From Idiomarina seosinensis_A (lineage in GTDB: Bacteria > Pseudomonadota > Gammaproteobacteria > Enterobacterales > Alteromonadaceae), in contig NZ_CP085211.1 of assembly GCF_044797955.1 (NCBI RefSeq), positions 1,426,001 through 1,490,000 on the forward strand: a stretch of DNA of 64,000 nucleotides, read 5' to 3'. This document shows, one piece after another, positions 43,953 through 53,363 of this stretch (its first letter is position 1; every line of letters begins with the position of its first letter). The notes under the pieces are model-generated. The model was not told the origin of the DNA. It saw only the letters and a program-made list of their open reading frames with translations, and made no database searches. The translations under genes were made by a program, and so were the position numbers.

Positions 43953-44725
43953 TGATTATTGCTTTCCGGGTTCTTAGTCAGCAAGGAGCGGATGTGTTTA
44001 ATCGTCGAAATTGCCTGAGGGTTATCGCCATGAACACACAAAGAATCAATCTGGATATCCAGTAATTCGCCGTTCACACTTTTAATTTTCTCGCCGTTGT
44101 TAAAACGCTGTGCCTGCTCAATAATTTGCTCATCGTTTTGGAATACCGCATCACTATACTGACGTGACCTCAGGTGTCCGTTGTCATCGTAAGCCCGGTC
44201 GGCAAAACCCTCGAAGATCAAGGTTACTCCATGCTCTTCCGCGCGTTTACGCCAAGCCTGATTATGCGGCGTTGCCATAATCATTAATGGCACTTGGTCG
44301 TCTCGCTGTAACGCTTTTATCGCTTCACAAATAGCATCAAAGGTGTTGCCGTCACTGAGCATATCGTTATACAAAGCACCGTGCGGCTTGACATAATCGA
44401 CGCTCATTTGCCGACCTGCAGCAAGAGCCTGTAACGCCCCCACCTGATACTGAACCATCGCCGTTACTTCCTCGGCGCTACAGGCCATGTGCCGTCGGCC
44501 GAAACCAACCAGGTCCGGATACGACGGATGCGCACCAACACTGACCTTGTGCTCTTTCGCCAACTGCAGGGTACGGGACATAGTTAACGGGTCTGCGGCA
44601 TGAAAGCCACAGGCCACATTAGCACAATCAATGTGTGGCATAATTAACTCATCAGCACCCATCACCCAGGCCCCGAAACTTTCACCGATATCGGCGTTTA
44701 AGCTGATTGTCTTTGTACCCGTCAT
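43949..44725 (-). CDS. pxpA: 5-oxoprolinase subunit A
   Basis: A 258-residue LamB/YcsF family protein: SLNADIGESFGAWVMGADE near 8-26, HIDCANVACGFHAADPLTM, SVGAHPSYPDLVGFGRRHM, VDYVKPHGALYND and CVHGDNPQA near the end. The conserved Asp, His and Glu residues of the deacetylase-like fold are present. It is the hydrolytic subunit that forms glutamate from phosphorylated 5-oxoproline. In E. coli the order is pxpB-pxpC-pxpA; here pxpA is first, 17 bases after a small membrane protein gene. Confidence 0.95.
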   Translation of the reverse strand: MTGTKTISLNADIGESFGAWVMGADELIMPHIDCANVACGFHAADPLTMSRTLQLAKEHKVSVGAHPSYPDLVGFGRRHMACSAEEVTAMVQYQVGALQALAAGRQMSVDYVKPHGALYNDMLSDGNTFDAICEAIKALQRDDQVPLMIMATPHNQAWRKRAEEHGVTLIFEGFADRAYDDNGHLRSRQYSDAVFQNDEQIIEQAQRFNNGEKIKSVNGELLDIQIDSLCVHGDNPQAISTIKHIRSLLTKNPESNNQ

Positions 44726-44742
44726 ACAGAAATTATAAGTCC

Positions 44743-45138
44743 TTACTCTTTACTGGTACGCGCATCTACATCGCCGAGCAGACGGGCATAGCCGATACAA
44801 AATAAATACAGACCTACGCCAATGGCTGCAATTTGCAATGCCGGCCAGGTCAGTGGCAAAATTTGATGGCGGGCAAATACCGCAATAGCACCGATTAGAC
44901 CCATTGTCGTCAACCCCTGAGCAACCAGGGTAATGGGGCCGAGCCAGGAAAGTAGCTTGCGTACTTTCAATAGCGCAACAATGCCACCCAACACCAGGCC
45001 CCAGGCAATCGGTACACCCAGTTTATACCAACCCAGTTGATAATCAGCGATTGCAGCAACCAGCTGGTCCTGATTTGCAGTATAAAAAAACAGACCGACC
45101 GCGCCGGCTAAAATAACAATTCGTTTTGATAAGTTCAT
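44743..45138 (-). CDS. Small four-helix membrane protein, unknown
   Basis: A 131-residue hydrophobic protein with four predicted helices (about 7-23, 41-58, 66-88, 97-118) and a charged end GDVDARTSKE. I recognise no family. It is 12 bases after another small membrane protein gene and 17 before pxpA, so it is part of the oxoprolinase operon. It is too small for a usual transporter and may be a subunit or regulator of 5-oxoproline uptake; that is speculation. Confidence 0.7.
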   Translation of the reverse strand: MNLSKRIVILAGAVGLFFYTANQDQLVAAIADYQLGWYKLGVPIAWGLVLGGIVALLKVRKLLSWLGPITLVAQGLTTMGLIGAIAVFARHQILPLTWPALQIAAIGVGLYLFCIGYARLLGDVDARTSKE

Positions 45139-45150
45139 TGATGCCCGATC

Positions 45151-45411
45151 CTAAAGTGCCAAGCTAATTAAAAACAAAATAATACCGATGATAGGGATCC
45201 AGACAATGGGAGATTGATACCAGCGTAACGGAGGTATGTCGCCACTGTGGCTTTTTTTGGCTGATGGTTGCCGATATAACCAGACAATGCCCACTAGCAA
45301 CAGCAGCGCGCCGACTAACCTAATCGTGGTATCCTGCTCACTGACGACGCCCAGGACTGCCATTAGTAGCCCGATGATGATGAGTATAATGGCCAACACA
45401 CGTTGCCACAT
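45151..45411 (-). CDS. Small two- to three-helix membrane protein, unknown
   Basis: An 86-residue protein with helices near 4-22, 31-46 and 66-84, and a hydrophilic loop RQPSAKKSHSGDIPPLRW between. No family recognised. It is the first gene of the run leading to pxpABC and is divergent from a lone plus-strand gene at 45492. AAGGAGG lies directly upstream of its ATG (minus strand), a strong ribosome site. Confidence 0.7.
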   Translation of the reverse strand: MWQRVLAIILIIIGLLMAVLGVVSEQDTTIRLVGALLLLVGIVWLYRQPSAKKSHSGDIPPLRWYQSPIVWIPIIGIILFLISLAL

Positions 45412-45491
45412 AAAGCCTCCTTGTTGTTATTATTCTTTAGTCGTACCATTACGATAGCGTGTTTTGGTAAACCATAAAAGTTAGGATGACC

Positions 45492-45941
45492 ATGAAACTG
45501 TTAAAAAAGGCTGCCTGGTTACTTGCCGCCAGCGGCATTACCTTTGCTGTCATCGTTGTTAGTATTATTGTTTATCAATACACCGCCATGCAGCCCCGAT
45601 TGCCCTCCGAGGATGACTGTACCCTAAAGCAAATGGTACAAACCGCTGATCGCTCCGCCGAAGTCCGCCATTACTTTTGTGCCCGGGGCGAAAAAACGCA
45701 GTGGCAAGGCCATGAACTTTGGTTAGTTCAGCCTGACACCGAAGACTGGCAACGGATGCTGACTACCCGTTCAGCCAACTGTCTTAAACTGCACTTACAG
45801 GATCAGACACTGCATCTTATTCACGATGGCGAGCGGATGGAAATGAACCTTGCTGAACCGGTATTTTTGTATCGCAATCAGCAGGGGCAAAGTGTCACCT
45901 TAGCTGTCGATATTGAAAAACAGCCCCGCGAGGGCTGTTAG
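45492..45941 (+). CDS. Membrane-anchored protein of unknown function
   Basis: A 149-residue protein from the second ATG at 45492, which lies six bases after an AGG; the ATG at 45486 would be too close to that site. One N-terminal helix, WLLAASGITFAVIVVSIIVY, is followed by an exported domain with four cysteines (EDDCTLKQM, HYFCARGEK, SANCLKLHL and the C-terminal EGC), which may form disulfides. No family recognised. It overlaps the SDR gene tail-to-tail by four bases. Confidence 0.65.
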   Translation: MKLLKKAAWLLAASGITFAVIVVSIIVYQYTAMQPRLPSEDDCTLKQMVQTADRSAEVRHYFCARGEKTQWQGHELWLVQPDTEDWQRMLTTRSANCLKLHLQDQTLHLIHDGERMEMNLAEPVFLYRNQQGQSVTLAVDIEKQPREGC

Positions 45942-46708
45942 CTTAGCTTAAGCACCCACTTGAGCGGCAACCGTTTCATCAAAAATGCCATAACGGCCCA
46001 GGGCCAGCGCGGAACATAAGCGGTCACAGGCTCCTTGTTGATAGCTTTTGCCAGCAGTCGGCAACCGGTTTGGGTATCAACCATAAATGGTGTGTTCTTA
46101 ACTTTTTCATTAATTTCTGAGCGGATATAGCCCGGAAAAATAGTAGAAACCTTAATCGGACTGTTATTACCATAGGTTTTTAGTAAGTCGGCACGGATCC
46201 CCTCGGTCAGCGACGCCAGTCCTGCTTTGGTCGCAGCATAAACCGTCATTGCCCGCGGCAAACCACGAAAAGCGCTCATCGACGAAATGGTAACCAAGTG
46301 TCCGGCTTTCTGCTCGCGTAAAATTTCCATTGCAGCTTCGCACTGCGCCAGCGCTGCGACAAAGTTTGTCTGTGCCGTTGCCTTATTGGCTTTAAAGTAA
46401 CCGGTACCGATAGCAGCCCCTTTACCCATCCCCGCATTTATAATAAACCGGTCGATTTCGCCAAGTTCTTGTTTGAATTCGCGGAACACCCGAAATACCT
46501 CGTCGTCTTCATTCACATCCAGGGTTTTTATGTTGACTGTAATTTTTGGGTGCTTAATTTCCAGTTCTTGTTTTAATTCCTGCAAACGATCCAGCCGACG
46601 CGCGCATAAACATAAGTTTTTGCCCTGAGCGGCAAACTCCCGCGCCATTCCCTGCCCCAGTCCCGAACTGGCGCCGGTAATTAGAATGGTGTTACGTTGT
46701 TGAGACAT
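45938..46708 (-). CDS. Short-chain dehydrogenase/reductase
   Basis: A 256-residue SDR from the ATG at 46708 (MSQQRNTILITGASSGLGQG). The NADP motif is TGASSGLGQG and the catalytic set is SSMSAF with Ser and YAATKAGLASL with Tyr and Lys. Arg residues after the first strand (CARRLDRLQEL) suggest NADPH. It is the third gene of an operon with acyl-CoA dehydrogenase and a phosphotransferase-like protein, so it probably acts on an acyl or hydroxyacyl substrate. Exact substrate unknown. Confidence 0.9.
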   Translation of the reverse strand: MSQQRNTILITGASSGLGQGMAREFAAQGKNLCLCARRLDRLQELKQELEIKHPKITVNIKTLDVNEDDEVFRVFREFKQELGEIDRFIINAGMGKGAAIGTGYFKANKATAQTNFVAALAQCEAAMEILREQKAGHLVTISSMSAFRGLPRAMTVYAATKAGLASLTEGIRADLLKTYGNNSPIKVSTIFPGYIRSEINEKVKNTPFMVDTQTGCRLLAKAINKEPVTAYVPRWPWAVMAFLMKRLPLKWVLKLS

Positions 46709-46728
46709 GTTGTGCTCTCTTATTGGTG

Positions 46729-47808
46729 TTATTTCGTTTGAGCAATGCGACGCCGGCAGCGCCACAATAAATAATTAACTAAAAACCAGAAGTTCTTGAA
46801 TGCTTTGTTGTTGGTTTGTTTATGGTGATAACGATAATAAATTTGCTGAGCGATAACCGCTAAACGGAACATGCCAAAAACTTCGTAAAACACAAAGTCA
46901 TCCATTGATGTGTCTGTATGCTGACAGTAATAATCTATAATTTGCTGGCGGCTTAACATTCCCGGATAGTCACTGGGCTGACGCTTGGTGGCGCGGGCAA
47001 TACGGTCATCATCAGCTTGAATCCAGTAAGCCAGCGCATTACCTAAATCCATTAATGGATTACCCAGTGTAGCAAGTTCCCAGTCTAATATACCGATGAT
47101 CTGAGTCGGCTCGTCAGGGTTTAGAATCAGGTTATCCAGCCGAAAATCGTTGTGTGTCAGGCAGATGGTTTCCTGCAGCGGCTTGTTTTCCTGTAACCAG
47201 CGCATTACCGGACCGGCGCCAAATACATCCCAGGTTTTGGCTTTTTGGTAACGCCCGCACCAGCCACTCACCTGGCGGTCCGTATAGCCCGCACCCTTAG
47301 CAATTGAGCGCAGACCTGTGGTATCCAGATCGACCTTGTGCAGCTGGATCAGTTTATCCAGAGCGTTGATGTTTAGCTGCTGCGCCTGCCCGGCACTAAG
47401 CTGCAAGCCTTTTGGAAATCGGCGACGCGGAATAACCCCGGAGATATGTTCCATGACATAAAACTCGGTGCCAATGACGGTGTCATCGGTACAATGAGCC
47501 AGCATCCGCGGCACATAAGGAAATTGCGGACGTAACTTTTTTTGTAAGCGATACTCACGACCCATATCGTGGGCAGATTTCGCTTTTGTCCCGGCCGGCG
47601 GCCGCCTGAGGACCAGAGTTACGCCATTATAGTCGAGCCGATAGGTCCAGTTAGAGGCGCCACCGGTGTACTGGGTGATTTGCAGCTCACCACGCTCTTC
47701 AGGCAGATGGTCACCGAGATTTTCTGCCAGCCACTGATCTAATTGGGCGGCCGGAAGCGCCTCCTCATCGCGTACCTTGGTTGCCTGATCCAGCAGGTCA
47801 TTAGTCAT
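46729..47808 (-). CDS. Phosphotransferase-family (APH-like) protein paired with acyl-CoA dehydrogenase
   Basis: A 359-residue kinase-fold protein of the aminoglycoside-phosphotransferase superfamily, in the branch found next to or fused to acyl-CoA dehydrogenases (ACAD10/11 type). The nucleotide-binding start is YTGGASNWTYRLDYNGVTLVLRR in two parts, the catalytic loop is LTHNDFRLDNLIL (HxDxxxxN) and the metal loop is GILDWELATLGNPLMDLG. ACAD10/11 relatives phosphorylate 4-hydroxyacyl-CoAs, so this may prepare hydroxy fatty acids for oxidation; that role is inference. Overlaps the acyl-CoA dehydrogenase gene by eight bases. Confidence 0.9.
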   Translation of the reverse strand: MTNDLLDQATKVRDEEALPAAQLDQWLAENLGDHLPEERGELQITQYTGGASNWTYRLDYNGVTLVLRRPPAGTKAKSAHDMGREYRLQKKLRPQFPYVPRMLAHCTDDTVIGTEFYVMEHISGVIPRRRFPKGLQLSAGQAQQLNINALDKLIQLHKVDLDTTGLRSIAKGAGYTDRQVSGWCGRYQKAKTWDVFGAGPVMRWLQENKPLQETICLTHNDFRLDNLILNPDEPTQIIGILDWELATLGNPLMDLGNALAYWIQADDDRIARATKRQPSDYPGMLSRQQIIDYYCQHTDTSMDDFVFYEVFGMFRLAVIAQQIYYRYHHKQTNNKAFKNFWFLVNYLLWRCRRRIAQTK

Positions 47809-49036
47809 TTTTTCGTTCCTGCCACTGTTTTAACTCAGTTTTTGCAATCGTTGCCCGGTGAACAGCATCCGGCCCATCAGCAATACGCAGCGATCGTGCT
47901 ACCGCCAGTAACCCGGGCAATGGCGTATCATGACACATCGACGCACCGCCGAATAACTGCATGGTTTCGTCGACAACCTGTTGTAGCACATTAGGCGCGA
48001 CCAGTTTAATCGCAGAGATTTCTTTAATGGCCTTGCGCGCACCCACTTCGTCAATTTTCCAGGCTGCATGCAGGGTCATCAGTCGCGCCTGATCGATCGC
48101 TACCCGCAGATCAGCCAGACGTTCGGTATTCCCCCCCAGCTTCAGCAACGGCTGACCAAAGGCAATACGTGACACACCGCGCTCGATGAAGAGTTCCAGC
48201 GCCCGCTCGGCGGCGCCGATAGCGCGCATACAGTGATGAATACGGCCCGGGCCCAGCCGGCCCTGAGCAATTTTAAAGCCGGCGCCCGGGCCGACGATAA
48301 TATTTTCTTTGGGTACCCGGACATTATCAAATACCACCTCGCCGTGACCATAAGGGGCATCGTATTCGCCCAAAGCCGGAAGCATCCGTTCGATCTTCAC
48401 GCCCGGCGTATCCAGGGGGACCAGCACCATCGAATGCCGCAGGTGCTTATCTGCATCGTCATCGGTTAGCCCCATCACAATCGCAATCTCTGCCTGTGGA
48501 TGGCCCAGGCCGGTGCTCCACCACTTGCGCCCGTTAATCACCCATTCATCGTTTTGCGCCACAATACTGGTTTGCATATTGGTTGCATCTGAAGAAGCGA
48601 CATCAGGTTCAGTCATACAAAATACCGAGCGTATTGTCCCTTCCAGTAAAGGGCGCAGCCATTGATCCTGCTGGGCATCGTCACCAAAATAATGCAGTAC
48701 TTCCATATTACCGGTATCCGGGGCATTACAATTAAATATCTCCGGCGCCAACAAGCTATGACCCATGCGCTCAGCAAGGGGCGCATATTCTAAGGTCGAC
48801 AGCCCCGCTGCGGCTTTTTCATCGGGTAAAAAAAGATTCCAGAGCCCCTGCTCACGGGCCATCTGTTTAAGCTCCGCAACCCGCGGCGGAACCTGCCACT
48901 CGCGCCAGTTAGGCGTGCTGTTAAGCCGGTAATTTTCTTTCTGGTATTGATTTTCATAAGGCTCGATATATTGCACCATAAACGCATCAAGCCGGGCCAA
49001 ATAATCCTGGGTTTTTTCACTGTAAGCAAAGTCCAT
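47801..49036 (-). CDS. Acyl-CoA dehydrogenase (ACAD10/11-like)
   Basis: A 411-residue flavoprotein from the ATG at 49036 (MDFAYSEKTQDYLARLDAFM). A longer in-frame start at 49276 would extend into the divergent kinase promoter and is rejected. FAD-contact motifs are VFCMTEPDVASSDATNMQTS in the middle and ARKAIKEISAIKLVAPNV, then DETMQLFGGASMCHDTPL near the C-terminus. It introduces the 2,3-double bond in acyl-CoA. It leads the operon with the APH-like and SDR genes. Confidence 0.92.
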   Translation of the reverse strand: MDFAYSEKTQDYLARLDAFMVQYIEPYENQYQKENYRLNSTPNWREWQVPPRVAELKQMAREQGLWNLFLPDEKAAAGLSTLEYAPLAERMGHSLLAPEIFNCNAPDTGNMEVLHYFGDDAQQDQWLRPLLEGTIRSVFCMTEPDVASSDATNMQTSIVAQNDEWVINGRKWWSTGLGHPQAEIAIVMGLTDDDADKHLRHSMVLVPLDTPGVKIERMLPALGEYDAPYGHGEVVFDNVRVPKENIIVGPGAGFKIAQGRLGPGRIHHCMRAIGAAERALELFIERGVSRIAFGQPLLKLGGNTERLADLRVAIDQARLMTLHAAWKIDEVGARKAIKEISAIKLVAPNVLQQVVDETMQLFGGASMCHDTPLPGLLAVARSLRIADGPDAVHRATIAKTELKQWQERKND

Positions 49037-49228
49037 AACATGATTCCGTCGCCTGCGATTATTTGCATTGTAGACATGAAATAGTAGCTGGTACAACCAG
49101 CACCACGCAGCTGAGTTCTGCGGTGTTATAAAAATGAGTGGTTTCGTTATTCCGCAATGCGTCCTAGACTTAAACAAACCGGAACCGCAGGTCAGTACGA
49201 TTTTTTGCCCCTCGATAAGGATACCAAT

Positions 49229-51508
49229 ATGAGCAGGCGTCAGTTTGAACCCATGTTCGGTGCCGTATGTCCTCACAGTCTGATAGGAAACACCGTGCTG
49301 GCATTTCTTATGGTGCTGGTATTAGTGACCGATAGTCTAACCCAGCTCGGCTTTGCCCATGGCTACTTGTACATCCCCATTATTCTATTCGCCAGCGCAG
49401 TCGTCAGAATGCAAACGGTTGTTATTGTTACCTGCTCGGCTTTGCTATTTAACTGGTTTGGCTTTTTTTTATCACCGGATGTTCAGTTTGATTTAAGCAA
49501 GTGGGCTATCTTGGCTAATCGAACCTTAAGTTTTGTTATGATAGTCAGCACCTATTTATTGCTTCATCACATTAAAAGAGCCGAACGAGCAGCAGCAAAA
49601 AGCAAACATGCCGTAGCGCAAAAAAATTATTTCAAGGAGCTATCAGACGCTCTGCCCGTGATGGTGTGGGTTGGCAAACCAGACGGTAGTATCGCTTACG
49701 TAGGTTCGCAGTTAGTTGCTTTAACAGGGGAAACCGCTGAGTACATTCAGGGAAACTGGCAATCATTGGTTCACCCTGAGGATGTCGACCGAGCGGTGCA
49801 GGCCTGGGAAAAGTCGGTTGCTACCGGCGAGCCCTGCGTAGTGGAATTTCGAATTAAAGACCACCAGAACAACTATAGCTGGATGTTGACGCAGGCGAAG
49901 CCTAAATATAACGCCGAGGGCGAGATTGAAATCTGGTATGGCTCATGCTCTGACATTAGCAGGCAGCAGCACGAGAAAGAAGAACTCAGGCTGCTGCGCA
50001 CAGCCGTTTCACGGCTGAACGATATCATTATTATTACCGAAGCCGAACCGGTGCAGGAACCCGGCCCGCGAGTGGTATTCGTTAACGAAGCATTTGAACG
50101 CAAAACGGGTTTTACTGCTGAAGAGATCCTGGGTAAGACACCCCGTATCCTGCAAGGACCCGGCACTCAAAGTGCCGAGCTGGATAAAATTCGCACGTCC
50201 TTATTAAAATGGCAGTCTGTCCGCGCGAAGATTTTAAATTACACTAAGGATGGCAGTGAAATCTGGCTGGAGCTGGATATCGTTCCGATAGCAGATAAAA
50301 CCGGCTGGTACACGCACTGGGTTGCGGTTGAACGTGACGTAACCCGCGAACACAATATGGAACAGCAGCTTCAACAAGTTCAGCGGCTGGAGTCGATTAG
50401 TCATTTGACCGGTTCCATTGCGCATGATTTTAATAACCTGCTGACCATCATCATGGGCAATGCAGATTTGTTATGCGAAAACCTTGCCGATGATGCTCAC
50501 AGAAAACTGGCGAACACCATCCTGCATGCCGCTGAGCGAGGCTCAGCGCTGACTAACAGCTTACTTTCTTTTGCCCGGCGCCAAGCTTTAGACCCGGAGC
50601 CGGTGGATATTGGTAATACGCTCAAAGAGCTTGAGCCCCTGCTACGCACAGCCATAGGCCGGGAAAATAAATTCAATATCAACGTCGAGCCAGAGCTGCC
50701 TTATATTTTTATTGACTGTGCTCAACTGGAAAACGCCTTACTTAACTTAGCCACAAATGCCAAACATGCAATGAGCGGTCATGGCGAATTAACCATTGAA
50801 GCTAAAGTTTCGCAGCTTAATGACAAGCAACTGCAGTTAAACCCCGATCTGAAACATGGCAGTTACATGTTATTGAAAGTCTCTGATAACGGCCATGGAA
50901 TACCGGAAAAGGATCTCGAGCACATCTTCGAACCCTTCTTCTCACGCCGCAGCGATAATTCCGGAACGGGCCTTGGTCTGAGTATGGTGTTTGGCTTTGT
51001 CAAACAGTCAGGTGGCCATATCACAGTATCCTCTGAAGTTAACAAAGGCACCACTTTTACCTTATATCTGCCGCTTGTAGACTCGGCTCCCGCGATAAAT
51101 ACTATTGACGAAGCGCCGACACTTTCAACACCAATGCATCTCACAATTCTAGTAGTGGATGATGAAACCTCTATTCGCCGACTTGCAGTTGATTATTTAA
51201 AGTCTGAGGGCTTTAAAGTGTTGCAGGCAGAACATGCAGCCGAAGCTCTTCAGCTTATGGAACAACACGATAACATCGATTTTTTGTTTAGCGATATTGT
51301 TATGCCCGGTGAGCTGTCGGGTATTGAACTGGCTCATTTATTTGCCAGCCGTTACCCTAAAGGCAGTATTTTACTGACCAGTGGCTTCGCAGAAAAAATA
51401 ATTGATCGCGAAACAGGCAATATCGCAAAGTACCCGATATTGTCAAAGCCCTACCGCAAACAGCAGCTAATCAATCATATTACCCGGATGTTGAGGCGCG
51501 AAGATTAA
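49229..51508 (+). CDS. Membrane hybrid histidine kinase (PAS, LOV-like PAS, HK, REC)
   Basis: A 759-residue hybrid kinase from the ATG at 49229, which has AAGGA eight bases upstream; an in-frame ATG at 49157 has none. Three to four helices at about 15-115 form a membrane domain. PAS 1 covers about 136-247. PAS 2 (about 255-372) resembles a LOV domain but reads GKTPRILQGPGT where photoactive LOV has a Cys (GRNCRFLQG). HisKA has GSIAHDFNNLL (His near 399), and HATPase has DNGHGI and GTGLGLSMVFGFVKQSGG. The receiver has VVDDETS and the phospho-Asp in FSDIVMPG near 689. No Hpt domain. Next to two c-di-GMP proteins. Confidence 0.92.
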   Translation: MSRRQFEPMFGAVCPHSLIGNTVLAFLMVLVLVTDSLTQLGFAHGYLYIPIILFASAVVRMQTVVIVTCSALLFNWFGFFLSPDVQFDLSKWAILANRTLSFVMIVSTYLLLHHIKRAERAAAKSKHAVAQKNYFKELSDALPVMVWVGKPDGSIAYVGSQLVALTGETAEYIQGNWQSLVHPEDVDRAVQAWEKSVATGEPCVVEFRIKDHQNNYSWMLTQAKPKYNAEGEIEIWYGSCSDISRQQHEKEELRLLRTAVSRLNDIIIITEAEPVQEPGPRVVFVNEAFERKTGFTAEEILGKTPRILQGPGTQSAELDKIRTSLLKWQSVRAKILNYTKDGSEIWLELDIVPIADKTGWYTHWVAVERDVTREHNMEQQLQQVQRLESISHLTGSIAHDFNNLLTIIMGNADLLCENLADDAHRKLANTILHAAERGSALTNSLLSFARRQALDPEPVDIGNTLKELEPLLRTAIGRENKFNINVEPELPYIFIDCAQLENALLNLATNAKHAMSGHGELTIEAKVSQLNDKQLQLNPDLKHGSYMLLKVSDNGHGIPEKDLEHIFEPFFSRRSDNSGTGLGLSMVFGFVKQSGGHITVSSEVNKGTTFTLYLPLVDSAPAINTIDEAPTLSTPMHLTILVVDDETSIRRLAVDYLKSEGFKVLQAEHAAEALQLMEQHDNIDFLFSDIVMPGELSGIELAHLFASRYPKGSILLTSGFAEKIIDRETGNIAKYPILSKPYRKQQLINHITRMLRRED

Positions 51509-51539
51509 GCGTTGACCTGCGGGACTTATCCGCTGCATT

Positions 51540-53255
51540 TTAACGAATTCGTGCCCAGGGAATCTCTTCCTTGGGCAAGGCTTTACTTAGCACTGGCCCC
51601 TGCAGTTCGTCGACACCCAATTGTTTGAGCATCAATAGCGTCTCTCGATTATGTATGCCCGAAGCAACAGTAGTTAAACCTTTTGCGCGGACCATTTTAA
51701 TGATGCTGTAAAGCTCCCGCTTTTTATCACTATGGTGGCTAGCCTTTTTGACTAATTCCTCGGTAAATTTCACAGCATCCACCGGCATACGGAACAACGT
51801 CTGGATAGTTGCCTTACCTTCTCCAAAGTCCGAAACAATAATTGACAACCCCTGATGCTGAATGAGAGTTAAATAATCCATGCACTTTTTATCTGCGGCA
51901 ACTAAAGCCACCTCGGAAACTTCTAAACTCAAAAACCCGCGTGCAACTGCGTGCGTACGAACTTCCTGCAGAATAAAGGCAAGCACCCGTGAGTCTAATT
52001 TATCGGTTAGCGAAATGTTCAGAGAAATGCGGAATTTATAACCTTTCTTAAACCAACGTTTGGCATCATCCAGCGCCTTTCGGGCCAGCCACAGAGAAAA
52101 ATACTGGACCATGGAAGCTTCTTCCAGAATCGGCATGGCTTCAGATAGAGCGATGGTGCCCCGGCGCGGATGTTCCCAAAGAGGTATTACCTCGAGAGAG
52201 GCGAAATAACCATCGACTGTATTCAAACGCGGCTGATAGCGCAGCACGAATTCATGATTAGCGAGTGCCTCCTGTAACTGGCGCTTGACTGAAAACGCAC
52301 CAATATCGTCAGCGTCATGGGCCTGGCTATCATTTACGGCTACCGATGTCTGGTGACTGTCGACAGCCCGTTGCGTGGTCGCTGTAAGCTCTTGTATCAA
52401 CTGTTCAGCAGGTGTCGAGCGCTGTGCCGTTTTACTTACGCCGTATAAGCCAGCAGCAGCCTGCAGCTTCCTTTCTTTTCCCTGCACCGCCACTGGTTCA
52501 AGCAGCATCTCATCAATGTCTTTTTGCATTTGCTTAAAAGCATCTGCAGACTCAGAAGCATGAATACCTGTTAACTCATTACTTGCCGTTTGAGTAACAT
52601 AAGCGTCAGATCCCAGCCGTTTCTGGAATTTTTTCGCTAGCATCGTTAAAAACTCATCGGTCGCTTTGCGGCCAAGCTCCTGCCGCAGCTTGTCAATATT
52701 TTCCAGCCGTAAATTCACTAAGTTAAGATATTTTTCCGGTACTCGGTCTGACACTTTCATTAGTTTATCAATATGTTCAACGGCTGCCGTCAAGTTCGGC
52801 AGGTTAGTACCGCTCATTCGTCTCTCTGCGCTATGAAGTGCCTCATGCAACTGTAATAGCAGCCGTTTCAGGCTGCCGACTCCGAATCCCAGTAGCGTTA
52901 ATACAACCACTCGTACAACCCACAGGTAATCATCACCCGACGTTGCCGGGTTTACCGATGTATCGGCTCCCGGACTTAACATAACCCCGACTATCAGTCC
53001 GGCTAACGCCCCAATCAGGGGGCCATGGATAAAGCCAGCAAGCAGGATGAGTAACACGAAGCCATATTCAAATACATGCGGAACTCCTCCGGCTACGGCA
53101 ATAAGTTTGAATAGCGCCGTGATTAATGAAGCCAGTAACAGCCCAATTAACAGGTGCACTTCAGCACTATATTTCTCTGTAGCTGTGATAAACTTTCGAA
53201 TGTTCTCCAGGCTGTTTTGATAACGCCGCATACAGTAATTACTCAATGAGTTCAT
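51540..53255 (-). CDS. Degenerate GGDEF-EAL membrane protein
   Basis: A 571-residue protein with five or so helices in residues 33-130, a degenerate GGDEF region (about 150-280, with SNELT where the GGDEF loop would be), and an EAL-like domain at about 322-571. Catalytic EAL residues are replaced: SLEVIPLW for EAL-W, LEVSEVAL for LEITES, SDFGEG for DDFG, KFTEE for KID, ASGIH for AEGVE. It should neither make nor cut c-di-GMP by the usual mechanism; it may bind it or act as a scaffold. It lies between a hybrid kinase and the REC-EAL-GAF-GGDEF gene, transcribed opposite to both. Confidence 0.88.
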   Translation of the reverse strand: MNSLSNYCMRRYQNSLENIRKFITATEKYSAEVHLLIGLLLASLITALFKLIAVAGGVPHVFEYGFVLLILLAGFIHGPLIGALAGLIVGVMLSPGADTSVNPATSGDDYLWVVRVVVLTLLGFGVGSLKRLLLQLHEALHSAERRMSGTNLPNLTAAVEHIDKLMKVSDRVPEKYLNLVNLRLENIDKLRQELGRKATDEFLTMLAKKFQKRLGSDAYVTQTASNELTGIHASESADAFKQMQKDIDEMLLEPVAVQGKERKLQAAAGLYGVSKTAQRSTPAEQLIQELTATTQRAVDSHQTSVAVNDSQAHDADDIGAFSVKRQLQEALANHEFVLRYQPRLNTVDGYFASLEVIPLWEHPRRGTIALSEAMPILEEASMVQYFSLWLARKALDDAKRWFKKGYKFRISLNISLTDKLDSRVLAFILQEVRTHAVARGFLSLEVSEVALVAADKKCMDYLTLIQHQGLSIIVSDFGEGKATIQTLFRMPVDAVKFTEELVKKASHHSDKKRELYSIIKMVRAKGLTTVASGIHNRETLLMLKQLGVDELQGPVLSKALPKEEIPWARIR

Positions 53256-53363
53256 CGATCTAAATCAACCCTATGGTAATTTGCTTTGGTTGTCACTACT
53301 ATCCGTGTACGGAGCAAAGATAATAACGTGGATAATTAAAAGTCAAAAACACAAGGCGCTATA

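Noticed and set aside
51509..51539. Short GCGG-CCGC repeat between the hybrid kinase and degenerate EAL genes
   Set aside because: Stem of only four pairs with a short T run; too weak to call a terminator.
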